Shown here: positions 50,401-62,400 of the stretch, piece after piece
Position numbering within the stretch: the first letter of the stretch is position 1
Layout of the letters: each line of letters starts with the position of its first letter
Assembly: GCF_964204645.1 (NCBI RefSeq)
Contig: NC_134025.1
Span: forward strand, 9,367,001-9,431,000
Source of the DNA: Tubulanus polymorphus
Lineage: Eukaryota; Nemertea; Palaeonemertea; Tubulaniformes; Tubulanidae
Direction of reading: 5' to 3'
DNA: 64,000 nucleotides
Notes under the pieces: model-generated
Told to the model about the DNA's origin: nothing
Databases searched by the model: none
Seen by the model: only the letters and a program-made list of their open reading frames with translations
Position numbers and translations under genes: made by a program

Positions 50401-53400
50401 TGTAAGAGTTATAAGCTGTAACTGTTTGAATATGTGACATTGCCTTACAAATCGGCGTGTAAGTTTTAACGAATCCATGGTTTACGTACTAAAAGCCTCG
50501 ACCACACTACCAATAGTAAGACCGGTCTAAGTGGGTCCCGTACCCGGAACGGGCAAAATTTGTATCATAATGAAAGATTTACGAGTCCCTGGCTGTTATA
50601 AATTTAAAGAATTTTGATGAATGCAATTTATCATATATCTGGATACATCAATCTGTGGTAAATTCTAGGACATTTTCAAAAATAGCTTATCTTCAAGCAA
50701 CACACGCAATAGACAGATTTTAAGATGAATAATATTCCATTAGCCTATACATCATTTTTTAACGCAATGTAGAAATTATACGATATCTGTAAACTATATC
50801 AATCGGCTTGATGTTGAATTGGTGATGTGTAATAATTGAATTCATACTTCAAGAGTACGATTTAGAACCAACCTGGAACCAGTTTCAGTCCAAATTTTAA
50901 ACGGACCTGGTTCGGTCCAAAATGGATCGAACTAAAATGGAACACACTTTTGCATGCGAACGCTCGATTTGGTCCAAATTGGAACGGGCCAAATTTAGAC
51001 CGGTGTTGAACGCGCCTATCAATTCATTGATTTGCCGGTTCGAGCACATACCAGAGTTGACAGGGTTAAGACAAGTGATGAAGCAGACACGTGGACACTC
51101 GAGTTGATTACAAACTGTGTTCTATCCACTAGTTCTCTCCTGGCTCACTGACTCTTGCCTTATGTAGTAATTCAATTATTTACTGAATCATATGGAAATA
51201 GTATGGTCATTCATCTCACACCATCCTCGGATAATCAAGTGGCTGGACTACGGTGACAAATTAGAGTCCTGTCGGAATAAATAAATCGTGTACGAATCGG
51301 GCCAAATGGAAGTATCTTCCGTAGATAGCGATAATGTCCCAGTTCATTCAGATTGTCTTTTAAAAGTTATGATCAACTCAATATTAGAATAGGAACATAT
51401 GGTAATTTCGGAGTTTGAGCCTGAGCCCCGAGAACCGCTATCGCCTGTAGCTCGTTTTCAATATTGAATGATCATACTTATATTCGTCGATCTGTCTTTT
51501 GATATAAGAATATATTGTGTTTTTGTGGCGGCAGCGTTTGTGTGTGTGTGTGTGAGTGCTATTCTTGTGTGTGATTGATAGCAATTTATCCGTTTTTCGC
51601 CCCATTGGTATTCGTCCGATGTAAATACATTGTGACATTATGCGTTCGCGGTTAAAACGCATAGAATGGTAAGACGCAGCTTTGCGGTAAAAATACACAT
51701 TTTTCGCAATTTTCTATCGAAACTTTTGGAACATTGCAGGAGGGCAGCGAAGATGCCTCGTCGCTGGACAGTTTACAGTACATCGAAGTCAAAGAGAAGC
51801 ATTCGTCGAAACGCCAGAAATCATACGGAGATTGGGAAGTGATCGAGGGTCTCAAGGACGGCCAGAAATGCGATAAGCAACCGCGCAAATACGAGGGATT
51901 GATGCTAAAACGACGAAAATGGCCGATGAAAGGCTGGCACAAGGTAATTTATCATTTGAAAGATAGGTGTGACGTATAACTCATCACCGGAGTCGAGAGG
52001 CCATTGATAGTCTTACGATGCCCATTCCGTGAACATGCATATATGCATGGGGCGAGCAATAGGTTGACGATCAATAGAAATCGATAAACACCTGTCAAGT
52101 ACTTCTTTAAACAGAGTAGCTCTCAACTCAACCGAGCTGATTTACAGTTTTTTTCGCCATTTTCGCTTGAATTTTCCACTTCATTTTGCGGTCGTAATAT
52201 GTAATCGATTGAATATTTAAGCGCTTGGTTTCGTTGATACGGCGAAATGTATAATACCCCTCGGTGTATTGATAGTCAACCGGTATTCGTTTCGATGTTA
52301 TTTGATCGTAATATACCCTGATTTATGTTCTGTTTTTTTTTTCTGCTTTTTTCCAAACTCGCGCGATACGTTTAACTATATGGTAATAGATCATCGGCGA
52401 TCGTGCCGACGCGGTAGATAATGCGACGTCGAGCCGTGGCGATGTGTAATTCAACATCGAAGCTTCCACCCATATAAAGTTACTCGGTTATAATCCTATT
52501 GGCTAAGTAAATCATATGGTCAGAATCCATTAGCAGGATTATCCATTATTCGCTGCTGGGTGGCTATGTGGTATCGACGACGGTATATTTTGACGGCGTT
52601 TCGATGAAAAGTGTAGCGTATTACCGATCAGCGGGGCGTCATTTGCTAAAGTAGAGGCAAGCTGAGCGCTGTATTCAAAAAGGGATCGATTTTGAAAATT
52701 TTATTCAAATTCTATTTAAAAAGGAAATCAGTTTTTAGGGTTCTTTGAGTACAGCCTTGTTAAACTTGGGATGCGGCCTCGACACTTTTTGTACATTTCC
52801 GATTGATTTATATTTGTCTGGTTGTATTCTCTTCTGTACGTAACATTCGTGTGTAAATAAATTTCAATTCCAAGGAGGATATTGGACTCCTAAAGTCCGA
52901 TGTGTTACCTCAAATTTAACATGATAAATATGCTAGATTTCTTAGGCGCATTATGTTAGAATGTACCTTAGGTAGAGGTGATATAGTTTCGACCAACTCC
53001 CTCTTGGATTAGGTAATTTTCTACCCGCCAACTTATTTGCCGCCTCTAATACGGACTATCAAATAGTATGTACACGTTTAAAGAGTACCTTTCATCTTAG
53101 TAGAGAGAATACTGAATGTGATTTAACATTTCTTTTGGGCGTGTGAAGCCCATTAAGGGGTCTACAGCCGCATTTGGCTTTTTATACATCTGGCTACATA
53201 CAGTGGTAGACTCCGTTCAAGTCAGATCTGATCAGCTCAGATAACCATTGAACTTGGATGTTTATTGAAATATTTTTATGACACTTTTTATGAAATACAT
53301 AACTAACATCCAACTCGGATATCACGTAAGTCAGACACATTTTTACCGTCCCATAAGATCCGACTTGAGCGGAGTCTACTGTATATAACTACAAAACTAT

Positions 53401-56400
53401 AATGTTTGTGTATTTGTTTTAGTATTTGGCGAATAAATATCCATCTAATGAATAAAAGATACCGTTATCTACCAAATCGTCATTCGATTATTCTGTCAAT
53501 TTATATTTCTAGCGTTTTTTCGTGTTGGAAGATGGAATACTCACCTATGCAAAATCTTCGAGTGATGTAAGTATATATTGAATGTTAACTGTAAAGAGCT
53601 TTATGCAAGGAATGCTGTGCCTGTTATTATACGGTATTACTGATCAGCGATTAACCCTTTCAGTGCTGGCTAATCAATACCCTATAGTGCTGAAGATAAT
53701 TTGAAAATTCTGAAAAATAACACCCTAGTGTGTTGAATAACGGGAATAGCACTATAGTGCGTCTACACCCTGGCGCGGTATATCGTTAGTTACTAATATT
53801 TCACTATGTTTGGCAGGTGCTGCCATCTTTCAAGGGAGATATTTAGTAATTACTAATTAAATCAATACACCGTAGTGCGGTGTACTAGCAAAATCCATCA
53901 CTGATTCGTACACCGCACTGCGGTGTAGATGCACTGAAAGGGTTAATCATCTTAACAGTGTTATTATTGTAGATAAATAAGGGTAAAATCCACGGTGCAA
54001 TAGACATCGGGCTATCTGTGATCTCGTTCAAATCTAATGGTAACCGTATCGACATTGATGCTGAAGAACTCATCTATCACCTGAAGGTAAGTTGTCGCGT
54101 CTTCTTGCAAGCGATTTTCTGTCTTGACAGTTTTTTTTCCGCGATAGCCGGTATTGAATTTAACACAATTTCGGTCATGCAACGGGGCTTATTAGTGCTT
54201 TGGTAGTGTTTTCTTTTCGATATCTTTTGGGTTTGGAGAACGAATGTACAGAAAACAGATATTAATCGATGCTGATATTTTCTCTGAAATTGCGCCTGAC
54301 CCCACAGTTTCGCTTAAGAGTGTCATGCTCCAGTGCTATGATTGATAAGTTGAAGAAATCAATTTTTGTGATAAGCAATTTGCCTGTAGCCTATGAGACC
54401 TTAAAATACATTATTGGTAGTTAGCATAGGCATAAGCTGTTCACACGGGTGCCAAATGGGCCCATACCTGTTTGGGCCAGGCTAAATTTGGTCTGACCAA
54501 AAATGGACCAGGCCCAACCAAATTTAAGTGCGGAACAAATTATTGCGTTTGAATTGCAACTGGTTACGGAAATGACTCACTTTGCCTTGTTTAAGCATTG
54601 TTTAGTATCAAGTGAGTGGTATGTGTGTGAGTGCGCTCTCTAATTATATACGGGCCAAATCGTCTCCAAGTGATTGCGGCTTTAGTTTAGGCTGCAGATT
54701 AAAGCCCGCGTTTGGATGGTTTTAGAATAACTTTCAGTAAAGCAACATTATTGAACTTAGATTGTGGGTAGCCATTGCATTGTGGAAATGAACACTTCTT
54801 CATTTTCATAAACCATCATATTTATTGGTTATTTCGGTTACGGTTATAGTGTTTCACACTCGACGGGACATTTCTTTTATCATACGCTTGCAACAACGGG
54901 GCTTTTTTACCAATTGATTATATCGGTATTTGTTTACACGTATACACACACACAGGTTAAAGGTGCCGAATTGTTTCGCAACTGGATCGAGCGTCTCAAA
55001 TATCATCGTTTATATCGACAAAACGAGATCGCTTTCGGCTCGGAGAAGGCGCCGAAACTTACCGATTTATCGTCCCCGGTCGATGACGGCGTGTGTCCTT
55101 TGTCTCCTTTATCTCCTGGTAAGTCTATTTGAGGTTTATGAAAACGCTGTCCGATTTCTGTTTGGCCCCTTTTTTGATTACTTGGATTACGGATTTTTTA
55201 AAGAAAAAAAAGTGGGAGGGCAAATTAAGATAAATTCTATTGCAGGCGTTTTAATAGTCAAAATAGTCAAAAATAGATATTTTTCATTATTCAAGTATTT
55301 TCCAACATAGAATCTTGGAAGGACTGCAGAATGAAATAAAAAAGGAGAGGAAATTGTGAGGAATTGAATTCAAATGATGGGAGAGATGAGGAAAACTAAC
55401 TATTTGCAAATAACTAGATAAAAAAATACTTTTCTTTAAAAAAAGAGTAAATTTTTCTTTTTGAATTTGATGTTTTTTGTGCAATTCATGGAGGCAGTCC
55501 GTACTCCAAGTAATTTACAAAAGAAAGCCATTGTTTGTTTGATGGTGTAGCATTTCAAAATAAACATGACCATTTTTGTCTTTATCATTGTTTTTATGTC
55601 AATATTGTGTTCAAGCCTTTGGAAAAACTGAAGTATCATAACTTGATATATAATGTATTGTATAAAAGTTGATAACACCTATCCTCAAAACAAAGGCAGT
55701 ACTTATCGCTAAAAATATAGCTGTTTAAGGCAAAAACAATTTGCACTTGTATTTCATTTTGCGCCCAATGCTGTCATTTTTATCTGCACGCACTTTCTTA
55801 GATTAGCAGTTCATACGAAAATGATGGTTATTTACTCTCATGTTTCTTTTTTAAGACAAAATTATTACAGACTTTAGACTTCTTTAAATAACGGTCCTTG
55901 CTCGATATACGTAGAGTACTTTTGTATTCATTAAATGACACCGTCATATCTGCACTTTCTAAGCGATTTATCTTAAAATAGCAGTCTTTCCCTAAGTGAT
56001 GGTTATTAGCTCTCGGCAAAATTATGACATTACATTTTCATCCGCATCCTGTAAGACATTAGACTTCTTTGAATAACAGTCCTTGCTCGATATGCGTGCG
56101 TGCGTGCGGCTCTTTTTATTCATTAAATGACACCATCGTAACTGTGAGGCATTGCAGGGCTCGAAATAAGTTACAGCTCTTCGTATAGATATTTATTTCT
56201 TCGAAGTGAAGTAGTTTATACCTGTGTTAACGTCGAGCTCGTATGTGAACTGAACTGAATGCTTTCGTTGTCTGTCCTCGGTACATTACTCAATCGCACG
56301 CAACGTGCATTGCACCACCGCTTGTATTATCTGCTCTGCTTGACTCAACAAATCAATGCCAACAATCATTCACCATAGGGTGGTTTTTTCTTCGGTATTA

Positions 56401-59400
56401 TTGTCGTTGTTTTGTTGTCGGTAGTCGGCCCGTATGAGAGTATACTGCGATGGAAGTTTATAGATATCAAAGCCTCGTCCAGCGACTCTATACCGGTATA
56501 GATTCGACCTATTTTGACTTTTCAATAATTCATATAGTATCGTAATAAGCCAAAGTATAAGTGTTTGCGATTAGAAAAAATTTTCATGAATTGCGGCGTT
56601 GAATTTTTATCTATCAGGTAATGATGTCCGAGGTGATCTCGGTCGGACGCTCAGTCTGCACGGGAAGGATCGAACGAACAGTTTCAAGTCGACACGCAGT
56701 GGAAGTTTTATGGGAGCATCTCCGTGTAGGGTTACAACCTGGTTACTGGATTCAGCCGGAATTGAACAATGCAGTAAAGGTAATTTCTGTCTATATTTTG
56801 AAAGCGATCATCGATCATTTATTTTAGCGTTATTTACGTGATTAGTACGAATGATATGCAATATGAACTTAAGCATTCGTCCTTCTTTTCAGCGATGAGG
56901 CTAAAGATCAAATAAAAGCAAACGTAATTTCATGTTTCCTTATTGGGTCTCTACATGAGGACCCTTCCAATACTCTTCAATTCAATTATCAAGAAGTTGC
57001 CTAGTGATTTAATCCATTTTCAGTGATAAAAAAGTAAATAACAGGGTTCTTACGGGTTTTGGAAAATGGGAATTTTCCCCCAGGCCCTTAAAAAGCTATG
57101 AAAATTTTGTTTTTTCTCTGGTTATAGAAAAGGTATGGAAAACGGTCCTGAAATATGCTATATGTCTTATTGTCTTATAAACCATTTTCATAACAACAGG
57201 AAGTCACTTTCCAGAATACATTTTTCATAGCTTCAAATTTGGCAAAAGAAATATTAATGGAAACACTTTGTCAATGCTATCGATTGGCTCTTATTTACTT
57301 TGGATGGGCCTACATTGCCTGTTCTAGGTTGTTGATATCATTGAAGTAAGTTTATAGGTCCATGGCGATATGTAACTTAGGGCTATGGAAAATTTGTAAT
57401 CTGGATATGGTTAAAAGGTATGAAGGAGGTGTGGAAAATTTAACTGGCCAACCCGTAACAGCCCTGAAATAACTAATCGATTAGATATCACCGTTTGATG
57501 TAGGATTTCTTTGCTGGTAAATATACCAGGACTCTAAATCCATGTTACATTTGATTTCAGACTTGACGATCGCTCAAACGAAATTGTACGAGTTGTCGCA
57601 GTTGTTGACTCAGCTGAAAACCCAGCCAGTCGACCTACACAGCGAAGTGAGTTTGAATTTATATACTAGATATCTCGGGGGAAAAAATGGTTCTCTTATT
57701 TCTGTTTACTATTTAATAAAGTTATGCTTATCGAACACTGTCCATATCTGTGTGAATTCTATGTATGAAAAAGGCGAGTGTAAGATTTGGTGTTTCTCTT
57801 TTTATTGCAAAATTAAATTCAAAACAACATTTAAGTGTTAAATGATTGGAGACGACTTGAAATTTGGGATTTGTTTTGTTGCACCATACTTCATAGAATA
57901 GGATTTGCATAGGTATGGAATTATTATGGCTAAATTAGTGGCCGCACAAACAAATGCTTCATTAACGTCTAACATTATCATCATCTTGATATGAATATGA
58001 TACATCTATAAACACGTATATGTTTCTTTCTAACCATTCTAACAAGCAGCATAATGTGGAAACGTCTAGTTCACCGAAACGTGACAAGGGTGGGTTAAAA
58101 ATGGCTTTACGCAGCAGGGGCAAGCGCGACAAATATCGCACTACGAGTCAGAGCAGCTCGAATTCTAGTCAGCCGGACCGTGTTTCCGTAAGTATCTCAA
58201 ACAGTGAGGAGCTACAAGAGTTGCACTTAGAGTCGGTGCATGCAGCGCTTGAATTTGTTATAGTATATGGCTTGGCATGATGTAGATTTTAAACGAAAAT
58301 AGAAAAGGGAGCGAGCACGCTAGAAAAATACGAATCACCCTCTATTCGACAAAATTCTGGTTAACGCAACGAAGGGAAAATTGACTTGCAGATTTATTAT
58401 CTCGTCATCTTCTAAGTAAACGCCAGGATCTCGCGGGGATTACCGGTAGTTTTAATTACGCGGGAAGACGAAGTGATTTCTTTATCGACATTGATCTGTT
58501 TTTCATTAATCAAACACGGTAGAACTCGTGGATTAGAAGCGGTTTGAAAAGCGGCAATAAAACATAATCACGCTTATTATGTAATGAATCGAAACAACTG
58601 ATGTAAAGAATCCTTGCGAAGTATACACGCTACCTACGAACGAAAAGTTACTAGTTGATGCAATTTAAACTTAGGGGTTAACTCTCCAAGAAGAAGTAAA
58701 AGCTGTTTTCTAAACTGGCGCTTAATCACAACTTACGGCTTGTTACGTCGTACCCCAGTTACCATATCAACATCAAAGTGTTTTCTTGAAGTCTCTAACT
58801 GTAATTATTGTTTATCGGTTTCTATAGCAACGTAAATGTTCATTTCACAGCCCGTTGATGCAGCCATTATCAGGCAAAATATCAAAGATCAACAAGCTTT
58901 TCATCTTACTAAAATTACGTCAATTTGAGTTGTTTTTTTTTAATGCGGTTATGAAACACAGTACCTCGCTGAGTGATGAATATACACTACACGAGGGAAT
59001 CCCGAGTACCTGAGGGGACACCTTAAATCCTCCATTGAAATTCAGCCATCGTTTGGACTATCGTCAATCATTTATGAAAACACTTTTGAACATTTCGAGC
59101 ACTTCTTTCTACAATAGACGGTATATTGGTGATAAGGCTTCCTTTTACACTGCTAAAAAGCTGTCATATCCATAGTAATCTTAGTTTTAGAGCTCAGTAT
59201 CAGGTTATTGTGTCCACGCTTCATTATTTGGCATGACTCTCTAAGATGAATGCTAAGCCATTCGTTGATTAAAATCTATCTGTCATGTCGGATGACATTC
59301 AGCCGGCCTGGTTATCTCATCTTTTTTTCGTTATGTTTTAGATATGCTCTCTATTTTTCTGTTTCTTTTGCCGTTTCGTCACAACTATACGTTTTAGCTT

Positions 59401-62400
59401 AAAGATAAAAAAGGAAAGGGACACAAACGAAGAAATTCAGGGGTGAAATCAAATAACGGGAATATCTCCCCGACTCGCCTAAATACACATAGGGTGTCAG
59501 TAAGTACCTCAGTATAAAAAATTGTGTCTTCTATGAGCCAAAAAACATTTTTTTGTACATATCATTTGTTATGCATGAAGGGTTCACTTCCATACGCGTG
59601 AGTTGGATTTAAATTTTTTAATCAAAGCGATTGAATCTTATTCGACTGACTTTATAGTTGAATCTAACTCGCAACTGTGGAACTGGGTCCTAGGGGCTTC
59701 CGCGATTGTCGTAGATCTAGTGTAATTGTTATGCGTGGCAGTCACTTGAATTGAATTGATTTATGTGAGACTTACCATTATTTCAGTAACTATAGTAACA
59801 CGCGCTTAACTCGAGGTGCATATGGATATTCTAAAAATATCAAATAAAAAAATTATTCTGTTTGCCGTTTCGTGTTTGTTTTAAACTCATTGCATTTTGT
59901 TTGCGTGCGATTTACAGTTATTACTCTTCATAGTTGAAATAGTGCATCTTAGTCACTGCAATTACACTTAATTCACTTAAACGGTTCCTTTGAATTTTCA
60001 GTTGCCACCCCCATCGACAGTTGTAGGTGCTACGTGTACGTCTGCCATACCGTGCAGTACTTCCAATCCGAATTTGGTCACATTTGAAGATCGTTACCAG
60101 CGACCCGCGAGCATGCCCGAATATACTACTCAATATTCGTATCCATCGTCTGACAATCGATCGCAGGATCAAAATCTAGCGAGAGAACAGTTTTATAACT
60201 CAGCAAAATCAGGTACAATTAACTGAGTGTCAAACTTTTTGAACCTAGAGATTGGTAGATTTGGTCTGGTTCATTTTGATTTGGTGTCTTTACAAACCCA
60301 CCACACCTGCCTGGAACGAAAAAGGGGGTTTGATTCTGAAATCAGAAATCGAAGTACGTATAGAGTTGTGTGATCGGCGGTTGAATTTACAGATTTTTTG
60401 GTTAAAATCAAAGTAGGCCTACATAATACTACGGGTAATTGGAAATTTTGGTTCTGGTTCACGCAGATAATCTTCCTATCAGTCTAAACTGATGAGCTAG
60501 TGATTGGGGTCAAGGAGTGTCATACTTTTTTAACAGATACAGTTCTCGGTCTACTGGTAATTTTGGTAGGGAACGTTCCATTGCTCAGTTTAGGGGACTT
60601 TCAACAACTGCTACAAAAGATACTTATATCTACCATCTTTATAATGTAGCTATGTACAATTTTATGCTCGTTGTCAGTTATTCATAGTAAAACATGTTTT
60701 TCAGTCCATGATACTCTGAAGTCATTGGTACGCACGTTGAATACCGAACGTGGCAGACTAAAACAAGTACTAGAACAAGAGGGATCTGTTAATATTCCCA
60801 ATAATAACTATATCCACACATTGCGATTATCATTAACTGAAGTAAGTTAGAATTCTACGATGATAGAAATATCAGTTTCGTTCAAAATTATAGTCAAAGT
60901 TAACCAACCGATAAATGCCATGGTATTGATGCAGTTTGAATCGTCCAAAATCGGAACAAGCAGCTCAAACATCTTTTCTACTCATATATCTTATGTATTC
61001 TCACAATGATTTTTCTCATTTAGGCCTTAAGGCAAAATACTGAAATGAGAGGTAAACTTACAAGAATTCACGCCGAAGCTAGTTTGCCAGATGCTCCACA
61101 ACCTGCAAGACCTGGTTCACCTGAACCAGTCACGGTATGTATGCCTGATAAACTAAAGCAAGTCATAAATTGTTGCGATAAAAAGGTGAATGAAGATTGC
61201 AGGTTTTTCCGTAGGTGCGTGGACCAAGTGATAGCACTGATAGTGCTTCAATTTCAGTTTCACAAAAGGTATATGGATATGTATTATCTCCTGGGTCAGG
61301 TGACTTGCATATTTCCGACATATAACAATTGCAGCAAAGATCTTCAGCTTGCCTCCCTTCAAGGGTTATAGTGTTACTTTATACAAAAGCCCTCCAAAGA
61401 TCTTTCTGACTTGGCATTATATTGTTCACATCTATTGTTACTTATTTCGGCATATGAATATATGAATTATTTAGCTAGTATCAAAACGAAAAGCCCTTCC
61501 TGTAATGTTTTAGTTTGAGAGCCAAATCCTATGGTAAACACTAGAATAGATCATGTGTTGCGCCTTTACTTTATAGACCTTGCTTCCTTGTTTTTTCAGA
61601 ACCATCCTTTACTCAGCCATTCATTTTCTGCTGAAAGTACCTCAATGTCTGAATTCTTTGATGCTCCAGAATCGTTTCACTCGGCATCGGGGAGCAGCAG
61701 TCCTTCTTCCTCAGAAGTAAGGGTCGCTATGCTTCGCTTGAGCGCTTGCTACATTATTCATAAACAGACTGATTAGCTTGCTTTCTCGCTAACTGAAAAC
61801 AATAGCGATTGCTTTTAATTTACCTCAGCTCTCATGCGTAGAGTTCTGATGCATGTAAAACTTGTTGAAGGGTGTGAGTTGTTAGATAATATGAATGATG
61901 ATGTATTTAGGAGGAAGCTAGTGAAGAAGAAGAAGATGGTTCGGAAGTCTCGTTGTCTGAAGTTTCCGAAGATTTTGATACAGAATATGCTCCCATTCAA
62001 CGTAAGTCAACACCATACAGATAATGATAGCTGAAATGGCAGGGTTGCGATGAATTGCCATACTCTTTATATTTCAGCAAACGATGAACACATGCAAAAT
62101 GTTTGTCGTACCGGTCGAAGAAGTAAGCTCGCTGCTCCAAAACCAGAAATGGGTGACTTTAGTCTGTGGAATCTGCTGCGTAAGAATATCGGAAAAGATC
62201 TCTCAAAAATCAGCATGCCTGTTACGCTGAATGAACCTATAAATGTGCTACAAGTATGTACATAAATAAATCAAGTGAAATATTCTATAGGCATTGAAAT
62301 TTGGTAAATATTTGCAAACGAATGAAATTTTCATTTTGTTTTTACAGAAATTGTGTGAAGAATTAGAATATAGTGAACTACTTGACAAGGCTGCGGAATG

